64,000 nt of DNA from Helicobacter sp. NHP19-012 (lineage in GTDB: Bacteria > Campylobacterota > Campylobacteria > Campylobacterales > Helicobacteraceae), in assembly GCF_019703325.1 (NCBI RefSeq), contig NZ_AP024819.1, forward strand, positions 1,240,001-1,304,000. The letters are read 5' to 3'. Numbering within the stretch: the stretch's first letter is position 1; every line of letters begins with the position of its first letter. A program made the translations under genes and the position numbers. Shown here piece after piece: positions 1-8,949 of the stretch. The notes below the pieces were generated by a model, which saw only the letters and a program-made list of their open reading frames with translations, made no database searches and was not told the origin of the DNA.

Positions 1-506
1 AACGGTGATTTTGTCAAAAATAAGATCGCAGCCTCTTAAGCCCCCTTGGCTTTAGCCACAATGTAGCCCTTGTCAATGGTGATCTCAGCACCCATTTTCT
101 CCAGCGCACTTAAGTGCAAATCTACGGGCCTAGCCCCAATCGCACACCCCCCGGGTAAACTCACTTGGCACTTGCCAAAACGCCCCAAGAGCGGGCCTAA
201 AACCAAGATAGACGCGCGCATTTTACGCACAATCTCATAGGGTGCGGTGCAACGCACTGCCGTGCAATGTGTGGGGCTTGTGCTGATCTCAAGGCTGTTT
301 GGTGTGTGCCATATGGCGTTGCTACCCAAATGCTCTAAAAGCTGCACTAGGGCGCGCACATCGGCGACATGGGGCAGGTTGTGTAGGCGCACTTGCTCTT
401 TAGCTAAGAGTGTGCTTGCCAAAAGGGGCAAGGCGGCGTTTTTCGCCCCCGAGATTGCCACCTGACCGCTTAAAGTCTGCTGCCCCTTGATCTCTAAGTA
501 GTCCAC
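1..506 (-). CDS. murA: UDP-N-acetylglucosamine 1-carboxyvinyltransferase, partial, frame broken
   Basis: Catalyses the first committed step of peptidoglycan synthesis, transfer of enolpyruvate from PEP to UDP-GlcNAc, in the cytosol. The N-terminal part shows the EPSP-synthase-like start (SGAKNAAL), the [13 protein letters not shown] stretch and the [15 protein letters not shown] motif of MurA. I take GTG at 506 as start: it has AAAAAGGA five bases upstream and gives VDYLEIKGQ, matching family N-termini; an ATG at 536 would add residues and overlap the previous gene. The frame stops at 36, but one extra base in the C5 run at 41-45 continues it as [10 protein letters not shown] to the window edge. 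Most likely a homopolymer consensus error, since murA should be essential. Last gene of the galU-slt cluster. Confidence 0.93.
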
Positions 507-507
507 A

Positions 508-906
508 TCAATCCTTTTTCTTGTGTTTGAGTGCAAGCCCCACGGTGTTGGAAATCGCCTTGCTGAGTTTGGGGTTGGCGTTTTCTAAGTCTTGCCCAAA
601 CTTCACGGTCGAATCGATGTCTAAAAACTCAGACTCGGCAAAGTTTTTAATGGCATTCAACCAGTCGCCCTCTTTGATATTTTTAGGCAAGCTTGTATAA
701 TGGTGGGCAAAGGTTTTAAACAGAGCGTCGTATTCTTCAACCTCCTTAGCCTTTTCTAGGTTTAACATGATCTCTCTTAGACTAGGGATGTCGGGGGCGG
801 GGGGCGGGGGCTTTAAATAGGTGTAGGCAAAGCCCACCAAGAGCATGGGAAAGGCAAAGAGGAAACCCGCCATCCAGTAAATGCCATAAAACCACAGATC
901 GTACAT
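508..906 (-). CDS. conserved Helicobacter membrane-anchored hypothetical protein
   Basis: About 132 residues. One N-terminal membrane segment (roughly residues 5-27, [17 protein letters not shown]), then a proline-rich stretch ([10 protein letters not shown]) and a charged helical cytosolic or periplasmic domain rich in Lys and Glu ending in KHKKKD. It sits between galU and murA, as the hypothetical gene HP0647 does in H. pylori. I start it at ATG 906, three bases after the galU stop, not at the longer overlapping start; the gap implies translational coupling. Function unknown. The dense operon with cell-wall and sugar-nucleotide genes suggests an envelope role, by context only. Confidence 0.75.
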   Translation of the reverse strand: MYDLWFYGIYWMAGFLFAFPMLLVGFAYTYLKPPPPAPDIPSLREIMLNLEKAKEVEEYDALFKTFAHHYTSLPKNIKEGDWLNAIKNFAESEFLDIDSTVKFGQDLENANPKLSKAISNTVGLALKHKKKD

Positions 907-908
907 GG

Positions 909-1730
909 CTAGCGTTGCAGTTGGTAAAAATCGTTCGTGGCTTGGATAAAGCCCTCCACACTCCCACAATCATAGCGTTTGCCCTCGAATTTATATGCTA
1001 GGACCAATTTTTCTTGAGCTTGTTGCAAGAGCGCATCGGTGATTTGGATTTCGTTGTTCTTGCCCGGGGGGGTGTGTTTGAGCACTTCAAAAATATCGGG
1101 GGTTAAAATATAACGCCCGATCACGGCTAAGTTACTCGGGGCTTCTTCAGTCTTTGGCTTTTCCACCATGTCTTGCACTTGATACACCCCACTTGCCATC
1201 TCTTGGCCTAAAATCACGCCGTATTTATGCACCTCCTCCATCGCCACCTCCTCAATCGCCACAACGCAACAGCGGTATTTGTGATACAACTCGACCATTT
1301 GGGCTAGCACCCCCTTGCCCCCCTGATTGATACAAAGGTCATCGGCTAAAAGAACACAGAAAGGCTCGTTGCCTATGAGTGTCTGTGCCGTGTAAATGGC
1401 ATGCCCTAGCCCTTTCATCTCGTGTTGCCTGGTGTAAGAGAAACTGCAATTTTGCATTAGAGCCCTAATCCCCTCTAATTGCTGTTCTTTGTTTGTGCCG
1501 CTGATTTGGTGTTCTAGCTCGTAGCTGATGTCAAAATGGTCCTCAATGGCGCGCTTGCCCCGCCCGGTAACAATCGCCATCCCCGTGCAACCCGCCTCCA
1601 TCGCCTCTTCCACGCCGTATTGGATGAGCGGTTTATTGACAATGGGGAGCATTTCTTTAGGCATCGCCTTTGTGGCGGGCAAAAAGCGCGTGCCATAGCC
1701 CGCAGCAGGAAAAAGGCATTTATTGATCAT
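909..1730 (-). CDS. galU: UTP-glucose-1-phosphate uridylyltransferase
   Basis: Makes UDP-glucose from UTP and glucose-1-phosphate for LPS and other surface glycans. The 273-residue protein begins with the nucleotidyltransferase signature AAGYGTRFLPATKAMPKEM and shows later GalU landmarks: the ADDL metal-site region near residue 130, VEKP near 190 and GRYIL near 205. Length is normal. The stop overlaps nothing, but the next gene begins three bases on, and its own ATG overlaps the stop of slt by four bases, so these genes form one transcript. Same order as HP0645-HP0647. Confidence 0.95.
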   Translation of the reverse strand: MINKCLFPAAGYGTRFLPATKAMPKEMLPIVNKPLIQYGVEEAMEAGCTGMAIVTGRGKRAIEDHFDISYELEHQISGTNKEQQLEGIRALMQNCSFSYTRQHEMKGLGHAIYTAQTLIGNEPFCVLLADDLCINQGGKGVLAQMVELYHKYRCCVVAIEEVAMEEVHKYGVILGQEMASGVYQVQDMVEKPKTEEAPSNLAVIGRYILTPDIFEVLKHTPPGKNNEIQITDALLQQAQEKLVLAYKFEGKRYDCGSVEGFIQATNDFYQLQR

Positions 1731-3373
1731 GGTCTATCCTTTAAAATCGTGTTTAAAAAGCCCTGCATGTTAAAGTGGATTTTGTGGGAGTGGTGTCTAA
1801 AAATGCTTTGGTAGATGATGTAGTTTGCCAAAACCTTTTGCCCATAAAGGCGGGTTTCTTCACAGGGGATACGCTCCATGCTCAGCCACGGCTCAAACTT
1901 GCCTCTAGTAAAAAAGTGGTGTTCTTTGAGCAACTTTCTAAAAAATTTTGGTCCCCCATTGTAGCAGTAAGCCACGAACAGGGGGTTTTTAAACTCTTCC
2001 TTGAGGGTGTTTAAGTAGTAATTGCCAAAGGCTAAAGACAAATGGGGATTAAACATGTCGGTTAATTGCACCCTGCTTAAGCCAAGCGCCTTAGCAAAGG
2101 GGGCGACATTAAAGGGCATGATTTGCATAAGCCCTAAAGCATAAGAAGACGACACCAAAGCGGGGAGCAATAGGCTCTCCTGTCTAGCGATTGCATATGC
2201 CATCGCCTTTTCTTCTAGGCTTTTAAAGTGGGCTTTTCTGGCATAAGGGGTTAAAAAGTAATGCCGTTCATCGTTGTAATAGCGCTCCAAAAAATACGCT
2301 AAATGCGCCATGCTTTGCTCGGTTTTTAGGGACTTTAGGGCTTTTAAAAAGGCACGCTTGTTGTTGATGGATAGGATTTTCTCTTTAAGGATTTGCCACG
2401 CAAAGGGGTCTTTGATGTCAAATTTTGGGGGTTTGTGGCTCAACAAACCTAGCGAGGTTACAATGTGATACTTAGGCATGGTGTTGCGGGCAAGATTGGC
2501 ATAAAGGCTGAAAAGATTGGGGTTTGTGCTTTGGCTTAAAATGTCTAAATAGGCGTTATTTTGGCTTAAAAGATACTTCCAAAACACCGCCTTGTCGTGC
2601 ATGAAGGCTTTATCCGCCTGCTTTTGGGCACGGTCAAAGTAAGTAAAAGCGGTGATTTCTTCTTGGTGCAAAAGAGCATTGATGCCTAAAAGAAAAAAGG
2701 TTTTGGAATCGGAGTTGGTGATGCTTGCGTGGCTTAGGGCTTTTTGAAACACGCCAAAGTGGCTGTCTAAGATGACCCGCCTTAAGATGTCATTGAAGGC
2801 AGGGTTGTTCTCACTGGCGAGCTTGGCTAAGACTTCGGGGTCAAAGGGGCGATCTAAGAGGCCTTGCTTTTGCTCATAGCTTAGGGCGTTGTAAATGGTG
2901 GCGATCACGCTTGCCCTAGCTTGTATAAACGCATTTTGGTCTGTGGGATTTAGCACAATTTGCAAGGCGTTGTAAAGTTTGGGGTAACTTTTGAGCTTGG
3001 GTTGCAAAGAGCGCAAAATTGCCGCACTCTTGGGATCCTTAGCCTCTGTGAAAATGCGCTCAAAGCTTAGGGCAATGGCAATACATGCGCTGTCTTTATC
3101 ACTCAAAACTTCTAGGGGCAAACCTTGACAAGGGTGGGGGATTAAGTTTAACGCCCCCTTTTGCCTAGCCAATTCTATGAGTTTTGGGGTCTTGTGGGCG
3201 ATGAGATTATAGGCAGCTTTGGCTTGCTTAGCCGTAGTGCCAGGCTCTTGCAAATAAAGCCAAATGAAAAAATCTCTAGGCGTGCCCTTGGGTTTGCTCT
3301 TTAGGTAGGCTAGGCTGATGTGCTGGGCGTTTAAAGACACACAGCAAAGGACAAGCAAGAGTAGCCGCAACAA
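1727..3373 (-). CDS. slt: soluble lytic murein transglycosylase
   Basis: Cleaves the MurNAc-GlcNAc bond of peptidoglycan in the periplasm, forming 1,6-anhydro ends. The 548-residue protein has a signal peptide (LRLLLLVLCCVSLNA), a long alpha-superhelical U-shaped region, and a C-terminal goose-type lysozyme-like domain. In that domain AIARQES (near residue 398) carries the catalytic Glu, followed by SSSYALGLMQIMP and later the YNGG motif. In H. pylori Slt is linked to release of muropeptides that activate host Nod1. Located between yggT and galU, as HP0645. Confidence 0.94.
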   Translation of the reverse strand: MLRLLLLVLCCVSLNAQHISLAYLKSKPKGTPRDFFIWLYLQEPGTTAKQAKAAYNLIAHKTPKLIELARQKGALNLIPHPCQGLPLEVLSDKDSACIAIALSFERIFTEAKDPKSAAILRSLQPKLKSYPKLYNALQIVLNPTDQNAFIQARASVIATIYNALSYEQKQGLLDRPFDPEVLAKLASENNPAFNDILRRVILDSHFGVFQKALSHASITNSDSKTFFLLGINALLHQEEITAFTYFDRAQKQADKAFMHDKAVFWKYLLSQNNAYLDILSQSTNPNLFSLYANLARNTMPKYHIVTSLGLLSHKPPKFDIKDPFAWQILKEKILSINNKRAFLKALKSLKTEQSMAHLAYFLERYYNDERHYFLTPYARKAHFKSLEEKAMAYAIARQESLLLPALVSSSYALGLMQIMPFNVAPFAKALGLSRVQLTDMFNPHLSLAFGNYYLNTLKEEFKNPLFVAYCYNGGPKFFRKLLKEHHFFTRGKFEPWLSMERIPCEETRLYGQKVLANYIIYQSIFRHHSHKIHFNMQGFLNTILKDRP

Positions 3374-3375
3374 AG

Positions 3376-3669
3376 TTAACCTTGTGCGTAATTAAACATG
3401 AGCTGCACGGCGCTCAAATCAAAGAATTTCAACACCAAAATCACCGCTAGGGGGGATAAATCAATGCCATTAAACACCAGAAAGGGGGCAAGTTGCTTGG
3501 CTTTGTTGAGAGTAGGTTCTGTGAGGCGACAGAGGATCTGCACGATGGCGTTGCTTGGGTCGGGGCGCACAAAGCTTAAAAGGGAGGCGATGATGACCAC
3601 CCAAATGTAAATGTTGATTAAGCTGTGCAGGATAGTGGCGGTGACACTTAAGAGGGTGCTAACAACCAT
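3376..3669 (-). CDS. YggT family small membrane protein
   Basis: 97 residues with two hydrophobic segments separated by the conserved motif [27 protein letters not shown], which defines the YggT family (FVRPDP, LTEP). YggT proteins are inner-membrane proteins implicated in osmotic tolerance and, in some bacteria, in division or cell-envelope assembly; no biochemical activity is established. It overlaps the gltX2 end by 11 bases and is followed two bases later by slt, so it is co-transcribed. Corresponds by position to HP0644. Confidence 0.85.
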   Translation of the reverse strand: MVVSTLLSVTATILHSLINIYIWVVIIASLLSFVRPDPSNAIVQILCRLTEPTLNKAKQLAPFLVFNGIDLSPLAVILVLKFFDLSAVQLMFNYAQG

Positions 3670-4996
3670 GCTCTGTCTTTAACACCAAAATTTGCTCCAA
3701 AAGGGGGACGAGGTGGGGGTAGAGCAGAGCGAGCTCCACGCCATGCGCTTGCCCCGTGAGCAAAATCCTTAAAGGTTTGAAAAAGTCCTTGCCTTTAAGT
3801 TGGCTTTTTTGCATGGCTTCGTGCTTAAAGGCGTTGAAGTCTGCCACAGCCTCCATACTTTTTAAGGCGGTGTAGAGTGTGTGGCACTTCTCATAGAAGT
3901 TCTGCCCTTCATAGTCCTTTTTAATGTCTTTTGGGCTAAACATGGCACTTAGCTTTTCGTGCAACTCGTTTAAGGTACTGCACTCTTCTAAGAAAAGCTT
4001 GGCTAGAGGGGCTTTAGCCGGTTCTATATCTAACACCCTAGCAAGGCTCTCTAGGTCTAAAGCTTTTAAGTGCTCGTGGTTTAAATGGCGCAGGTAAGAT
4101 AAGCTAAAATGTGCACTGGAGGCGCTAACCTTTTCTAACTCAAACCACTCAAGGGCATCGTTTAGGCTAAAAATCTCTTTAGGGGCTTTGTAGCCCATGC
4201 TGGCAAGGTAATTAGCGATACTCACGGGTAAAAAGCCTTGTTTTAAGAGCCATTGCACACTAGAGGCTTCATATCTTTTACTCATTTTCTTACCATCATC
4301 CTCGTTTAAGATAATGGGTAGGTGGGCGTAAATTGTAGGCGTTTCGGGGGTGTTTAGCACCCGGCTTAGGGCTTGCTTGATTAAAATTTGTTTGGGGGTG
4401 TTGCTGACATGGTCTTCTCCGCGGATAATGTGGGTGATTTTGTAGTTAAAGTCATCCACCGCACAAGCAAAATTATAGGTGGGGACTTGGTTTGCCCGCA
4501 CAATGACAAAGCTGTCTAGCTCGCTTACTTTAAAATGGATACTACCCTTCACCAAGTCATTAAAAACCATGTCCTTGGCACTCCCCCTTAAGCGCACCAC
4601 GGGGTTAGGGTTGCTCTCTTTTTCCAACAACGCCCAAGAGTCATCGTAGCGGAAAGGTCTTTTGGCTTGCACGGCTTCTTGTTTTTTACTTTCTAAAAAC
4701 TCAGGGGTGCAGTGGCAATAAAACGCTTCGCCCTTGTCTAAGAGTTTAGCAGCATAGTCTAAATGCGTGCCAAAATTTGCGCTTTGGTAGACGAGCTGAT
4801 CCCAAGTTACCCCCATTTGCTCTAAAATCTTAAAAATCTCTACATCTTTGCCTGCGATGTTGCGCTGGGTGTCGGTGTCTTCAATGCGTAACATTAAGGG
4901 GAGCTTTAGGCGCTTGGCTACAATGAAATTCAATAAAGCCACACGCAAATTCCCAATATGCATGCTTCCTGTAGGCGAGGGGGCAAAACGCAACAT
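3659..4996 (-). CDS. gltX2: glutamyl-tRNA synthetase, GluRS2 type
   Basis: Class I synthetase of 445 residues. The start at 4996 gives [18 protein letters not shown], containing the HIGH-equivalent MHIG; the class I KMSKS-equivalent is KKMSKR near residue 233. H. pylori has two GluRS enzymes, and the one in this neighbourhood (HP0643) is known to charge tRNA-Gln with Glu, which GatCAB then amidates. By synteny this should be that misacylating enzyme, but specificity cannot be read off directly. It is the promoter-proximal gene of the gltX2-yggT-slt-galU-hyp-murA cluster, with an extended -10 just upstream. Confidence 0.92.
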   Translation of the reverse strand: MLRFAPSPTGSMHIGNLRVALLNFIVAKRLKLPLMLRIEDTDTQRNIAGKDVEIFKILEQMGVTWDQLVYQSANFGTHLDYAAKLLDKGEAFYCHCTPEFLESKKQEAVQAKRPFRYDDSWALLEKESNPNPVVRLRGSAKDMVFNDLVKGSIHFKVSELDSFVIVRANQVPTYNFACAVDDFNYKITHIIRGEDHVSNTPKQILIKQALSRVLNTPETPTIYAHLPIILNEDDGKKMSKRYEASSVQWLLKQGFLPVSIANYLASMGYKAPKEIFSLNDALEWFELEKVSASSAHFSLSYLRHLNHEHLKALDLESLARVLDIEPAKAPLAKLFLEECSTLNELHEKLSAMFSPKDIKKDYEGQNFYEKCHTLYTALKSMEAVADFNAFKHEAMQKSQLKGKDFFKPLRILLTGQAHGVELALLYPHLVPLLEQILVLKTEHGC

Positions 4997-5014
4997 AAAA
5001 AGCCTTTTTGCCAA

Positions 5015-5020
5015 ATTATA
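5015..5020 (-). promoter_or_regulatory. extended -10 promoter of gltX2 cluster
   Basis: Read on the minus strand the sequence is TGCTATAAT, an extended -10 hexamer at 5020-5015 about 20 bases before the gltX2 ATG, giving a short leader. No clear -35 is visible, as is usual for Helicobacter sigma-80 promoters. Confidence 0.6.
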
Positions 5021-5110
5021 GCACAACGGACTAGATTATCAAGCACCCACAAAGCCAAATTTGTAAGCAAGTCTTAACCCAAAAGTCTACAAAAAACTAA
5101 AACAACCTGC

Positions 5111-5143
5111 AATAAAGTTTATAACGATACTATAAACTTTATT
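5111..5143. promoter_or_regulatory. perfect 13-bp inverted repeat, candidate operator
   Basis: AATAAAGTTTATA and its exact reverse complement TATAAACTTTATT are separated by seven bases (ACGATAC). The palindrome lies in the divergent intergenic region between gltX2 and the DUF2470-like gene, about 40-50 bases upstream of two TATAAT hexamers. It is followed by no T-run acting on an upstream gene, so a terminator role is unlikely. A dimeric regulator binding site is the simplest reading. It does not fit the H. pylori NikR consensus I know. The regulator is unknown. Confidence 0.5.
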
Positions 5144-5182
5144 GATACTAATTATATATACTAACTAGACTATCAACTTATC

Positions 5183-5200
5183 TATAATTTAATCTATAAT
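5183..5200 (+). promoter_or_regulatory. two overlapping -10 candidates for the DUF2470-like gene
   Basis: Two TATAAT hexamers at 5183-5188 and 5195-5200 lie 66-83 bases upstream of the ATG at 5266, within a very A/T-rich stretch. Confidence 0.45.
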
Positions 5201-5265
5201 TAAATAATTAAGTTTTAGAGAATTACAATCAAGTGTTTTTGAAAAATCTAGTAAAGGAGCTTAAG

Positions 5266-6048
5266 ATGGATAAGCAACACGCCTTAGATGTATTGAACAG
5301 CAAACAACTGCACAATGTGGTGAAGTTATTTGAGAAGTATGCACAAGTGCCAGGAGCTGCAAACATTTATGTCAAAGACCTTGATTTTGAGGGGCTGCAA
5401 ATCGCCTACACCAAAGAGGGGCAAGAGGAAATCTTTAGCCTTGCCTTCCCCTACACGCTTGAAAACTTTGAGGGCATCCGCGATGCGCTCATCGCCCTTT
5501 TAGGCGAAGACGCAGGGGTAGATGCCCAAAATATGCACCAAAATCCCCAATGGGGCTTTGGTCCTATGGGTTTTGGTCCGCAAACACAGGGTTTTAATCC
5601 GCACAATCCACAAAGAGGCTTTAATCCGCAAGGTTTTGGTCCCCAAAGTGGCTTTAATCCCCAAGCGCAACACCCCTTTAGTGGCTACGCCCCTTTTGGT
5701 GCACAAGGCGCAACCCCCCAACAAGGCTTTAACCCTCAAGCACAAGGTTTTCAAGGTTTTGGAGCGCAGGGCATGCCCTTTGCCCCCCATGGCATGTTCA
5801 TGTTCGGCTTTATGCCCTTTTGGGGATTTGGGCCCATGGGCTTTCACGCCCAAGCCCCACAATGGGGCTTTAACCCCCAAGGACAGAGCCCACAAAATGG
5901 CTTTGATCCACAAAGCCCACAGCAAGGTTTTAACCCCCAAAACCCACAGGGGGGCTTTGGTCCGCAAGCGCAAGGTTTTAGCCCCCAGCACCCGCAAAAT
6001 CGCTTAACAGAGTCAGCGCAAGCACAGCAAGCACAGCCACAAGATTAG
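5266..6048 (+). CDS. DUF2470-like domain protein with long GFNPQ-repeat disordered tail
   Basis: 260 residues, start at ATG 5266 behind a strong AAAGGAG. Residues 1-85 look like a compact DUF2470-type domain (DKQHALDVL near the start, DLDFEGLQIAY in the middle, then a helix containing IRDALIALLG). This is the fold found at the C-terminus of haem oxygenases of the HugZ type; the assignment is by pattern only. The rest is low complexity: about sixteen GF units in contexts such as GFNPQ and GFGPQ, rich in Gln, Gly, Pro, Phe and Asn with almost no charge, plus a hydrophobic Met/Phe island (FMFGFMPFWGF). It has no signal peptide. Its 3' end overlaps the convergent YeeE gene by 71 bases. Function unknown. 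Confidence 0.8.
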   Translation: MDKQHALDVLNSKQLHNVVKLFEKYAQVPGAANIYVKDLDFEGLQIAYTKEGQEEIFSLAFPYTLENFEGIRDALIALLGEDAGVDAQNMHQNPQWGFGPMGFGPQTQGFNPHNPQRGFNPQGFGPQSGFNPQAQHPFSGYAPFGAQGATPQQGFNPQAQGFQGFGAQGMPFAPHGMFMFGFMPFWGFGPMGFHAQAPQWGFNPQGQSPQNGFDPQSPQQGFNPQNPQGGFGPQAQGFSPQHPQNRLTESAQAQQAQPQD

Positions 6049-7138
6049 TTTTTAGTGGGGCTTCGTCCCACGCCCCACACAACCCCCACAGCCCCGCAAG
6101 TAGGAGGACTTGTAGCAACAAGCCCCCCCTAAACTCCAATAAATTGACCTTGGCAAAGCTGACCCAAAGGGGGGCGTAAAAATCCCAGCTAAGAGCCACT
6201 AAAGCCGCCCCCAAAACATTACCCACACCAACCATGACAGCCCCCAAATCCCCCTGCATAGAGCGATACATCCAGCCACACTCACACCCCCTAGCTAACA
6301 CAATCCCCACGCCAAAAAGTAGCCCCCCCACGGCAATGCCCGGGCTCGCCCACAAGGTTTTGGCGCTTAAGCCCAAATGCAAGCACACAAAAATCCCCAC
6401 ACTCCCCACCGCCATCGCCCACACCAAAGCCTTTGCCTGTGCGCTCTGCTTTTGCACGAATAAGTGTCTAAAAGCGGCGGTGAAACAAATTTGCCCCTTA
6501 GAAATGACAAAGCCAAAGAACGCCCCGAAACATAGGGCGTAAAAGAGTTTGTGGTGCAAGTGCCACGCCAATACCCCAAAGCCCCCCACAGCACAAAATG
6601 CTAAAAGGGCATTTAACCTAGCGGGGGCTTGTTTGGTTGCGCCTTTAGAGCAACTTGTGCTAAAGTGCCTAAAGGCAAGCCCCATGCCAACTAAAGTCGC
6701 CGCTGTAAAAAACCACGCATGTAGGCTAAATTGGGGGATACCCGTTAAAAAGCTTGCCAAATTACACCCAAGCCCCAAGCGCGCCCCAAGCCCCGCCAAG
6801 AGCCCACCTAAAAGTGAGCGCCCCATTTGCGCTTTTGTGGGTAAATTGAAGCCCACACGCCCAGATAAGCTAGACGCACAGAGCATGCCACAAAACATGC
6901 CAAGAATCATCACCCCATCTATGCGCTCAAAGATATTGCCCTTTAAACCTATGATTTTAAAATATCCTAGCTTGTTTGTGTCCACGCCAAACAAGTTTAA
7001 AAGGCTTGCTCCCCACCTTGTAAATTCCCCCGTAACCGCCCAGTAAGTGCCGACCACGCCAAAGTAAAAGACAGAAGCCACAGACAGAGCCAAAACACAG
7101 GGCGCAAACGCCCATTTCTGTGTAAAAAAACCCCGCAC
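5978..7138 (-). CDS. YeeE/YedE family sulfur-compound transporter
   Basis: Polytopic inner-membrane protein of about 386 residues with roughly nine to ten hydrophobic segments. The repeated Cys-containing motifs typical of the thiosulfate/sulfur-compound uptake family are present: LGLGCNLASFL, GQICFTAAFRH and LARGCECGW. Start is GTG 7138 with AGGA seven bases upstream. A T7 run directly before it (7139-7145) could, with one more base, fuse an upstream frame starting at ATG 7215 (MKFLTPLASLAS) as a longer N-terminus, so the start is uncertain. The end overlaps the convergent DUF2470-like gene. Substrate is inferred from family only. Confidence 0.85.
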   Translation of the reverse strand: MRGFFTQKWAFAPCVLALSVASVFYFGVVGTYWAVTGEFTRWGASLLNLFGVDTNKLGYFKIIGLKGNIFERIDGVMILGMFCGMLCASSLSGRVGFNLPTKAQMGRSLLGGLLAGLGARLGLGCNLASFLTGIPQFSLHAWFFTAATLVGMGLAFRHFSTSCSKGATKQAPARLNALLAFCAVGGFGVLAWHLHHKLFYALCFGAFFGFVISKGQICFTAAFRHLFVQKQSAQAKALVWAMAVGSVGIFVCLHLGLSAKTLWASPGIAVGGLLFGVGIVLARGCECGWMYRSMQGDLGAVMVGVGNVLGAALVALSWDFYAPLWVSFAKVNLLEFRGGLLLQVLLLAGLWGLCGAWDEAPLKTNLVAVLAVLALTLLSDFAGAGG

Positions 7139-7299
7139 AAAAAAATCCTAAATTGAAAATACGCTGAAAGTGTAAGCGTGCTAGCCAAACTGGCTAAGGG
7201 TGTAAGAAACTTCATTTTATGCGTAAGGGGTTTAAAGGGGGTTTAAACTCTCGTGCATATACCAAAATCTTTTGGTGCAATGCGCCATGTCTTCAAATT

Positions 7300-8949
7300 T
7301 TAGCCTTTTGCTTGCGTGGGCTTAGGGCCGATTTGCGCCTCTATGGCTACGCCCTTGTTCAGCCAGTTTTCTAGGGTTTCTTTGCGCGCTTGGCGGTCTT
7401 GAATCTCTTGTTCTAACTTAGTAAGATCGGTGTCTTGTGAGGCTTGGCAAGCTTGAAGGACTTGGGCATGGTGTTTTTTAATGAGGGCTAGCACTTCTTT
7501 TTGCAGTACCTCTAATTTTTTCTTAAGGTCTTTTTTAAATTTCTCCAACTCTTTTTTTGCCTTCTCTTGCATCACTAAATCAGCCACCTCTAGAAAAGCA
7601 GTTATAATGGCTAAAATGCCGCTCCCCCACTTAATGACACTCCCCGCTTTTCCCAAAATCCCCATCAAAGTTTTAGAAAGGCTTGTCAATAACCCCGCAA
7701 ACGCCGCGCTCCCAAAGAGATTTTTAAGTGTGCTTAAAAATTCCTCAAAATCGGATTTTTGATACTGAAAATGATAAGCCCCGCCCATCCCCTCTTCTTT
7801 CCATTTGTTGCCAATTTCTGCAAACTCCAAGCGCAACTCATCCTCCTCTAGCTTAAATCTTTCCTCTAAGACGTGCCTAAGCACCTCACCCTCCTCGCCT
7901 ATCCAGCGTTCTATAAAGTCTTTGATGTTGTGAAGGTCTGTTTGGCTAAGGGCCTCTAGCAAACGCTCAAAATGTTGCTTGCAAAATGCCTCTAAAGATG
8001 TCTCGGCGTTGTCTATGGTTTCTTTGAGATGCTCAAACTCTAAAGACATGCCTCGGCGCTTCTCATCTAAAGTCTCCATCTCTTGGCGCACCGCCTCTAG
8101 TGCTGCTCTGCCTTTTTTAAGTGGGGGGTGCAAGAGCGCAATCATGGTGCTCTTTACAGATTCTAAAGCCAAGTGCTGCGCCCCATTGGCCTTAATTTTT
8201 GCCTCTGTGGCTTGCTGTAAAAGACCTATACGTGAGAGTTGCCCAAACTCTTCAGGGTGTTTGAGCCAATGATCGATGCCCTCATCATAGGGGTTAGCCG
8301 CCACAGCCACAATGTCTAGCTTTTGGGCTTGCTCGAGACTAATGATCCCTTGTAACTCCTTGCACACCGTCTCTTTTTTGATCTCTAATGTGCGTTTGTA
8401 GCCTTCTTCGTTTTTGAGATTCACCACCTCATCAAATTTAGAGAGCACAAACACGCTTCTAGGCAAGAGATCGAGCTCTTGAAACAGCCAGCGCAACTCT
8501 TCGTGCTGACTCTCTTTAATGGGGTTACTTGGGTTCATCACATACAGCACTAAATGCGCCTCGCTCACATACTTTTTAGTGATGTCCTTGTATTTTTGCA
8601 CGCCATTTGCCCCGTATTTTTCTTTAAAGCCAAAGAGTCCGGGAGTATCCACCAACACAATGCCCCCCTTGACTGGATAAGTTTTCACCTCATCCGTAGA
8701 TTCCTCATGGGCGATTTTCATTTTTTTAGCTTGCTCTAAATCCCCAAGCCACGCCGCTGCAATGGAGGTTTTGCCACAAGAAAACTCCCCCACCAGCACT
8801 ACCTGTAATATACCCTGCTCTTTGGCATGGGTGATCTTTTCCTCAAAGCCCCTCTCTTCAACCATCCCCAGCCCCTCCCCCTCGCGCATAAATTCCGCCA
8901 GCGCATCTAAGAGAGCCCCCATTTGTCCGCTCTTGTCTAATCCTTGCAC
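7300..8949 (-). CDS. dynamin-like GTPase, second of tandem pair
   Basis: 549 residues. G1 P-loop GEFSCGKTS near residue 55, G3 DTPG near residue 101 and G4-like SKFD near 171 define a dynamin-type GTPase domain. Long coiled-coil helices follow, with a hydrophobic Ala/Gly-rich segment near residues 405-460 (AAFAGLLTSL ... GILAIITAFLEV) resembling a membrane-insertion paddle, then more coiled coil. Tandem dynamin-like proteins of this kind are known in Campylobacter jejuni (Cj0411/Cj0412), where the pair assembles and tethers membranes. Its start overlaps the end of the upstream partner by 13 bases, so the two are translationally coupled. Acts at the inner membrane, by inference. Confidence 0.88.
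   Translation of the reverse strand: MQGLDKSGQMGALLDALAEFMREGEGLGMVEERGFEEKITHAKEQGILQVVLVGEFSCGKTSIAAAWLGDLEQAKKMKIAHEESTDEVKTYPVKGGIVLVDTPGLFGFKEKYGANGVQKYKDITKKYVSEAHLVLYVMNPSNPIKESQHEELRWLFQELDLLPRSVFVLSKFDEVVNLKNEEGYKRTLEIKKETVCKELQGIISLEQAQKLDIVAVAANPYDEGIDHWLKHPEEFGQLSRIGLLQQATEAKIKANGAQHLALESVKSTMIALLHPPLKKGRAALEAVRQEMETLDEKRRGMSLEFEHLKETIDNAETSLEAFCKQHFERLLEALSQTDLHNIKDFIERWIGEEGEVLRHVLEERFKLEEDELRLEFAEIGNKWKEEGMGGAYHFQYQKSDFEEFLSTLKNLFGSAAFAGLLTSLSKTLMGILGKAGSVIKWGSGILAIITAFLEVADLVMQEKAKKELEKFKKDLKKKLEVLQKEVLALIKKHHAQVLQACQASQDTDLTKLEQEIQDRQARKETLENWLNKGVAIEAQIGPKPTQAKG

Noticed and set aside
5500..6007. Antisense and alternate-frame proteins of about 160 residues over the low-complexity gene
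   Set aside because: They arise from repetitive, stop-poor codons of the GFNPQ tail and have no initiation signals.
6056..6072. GTGGG/CCCAC hairpin after the DUF2470-like stop as a terminator
   Set aside because: No T-run follows and it lies inside the YeeE coding region.
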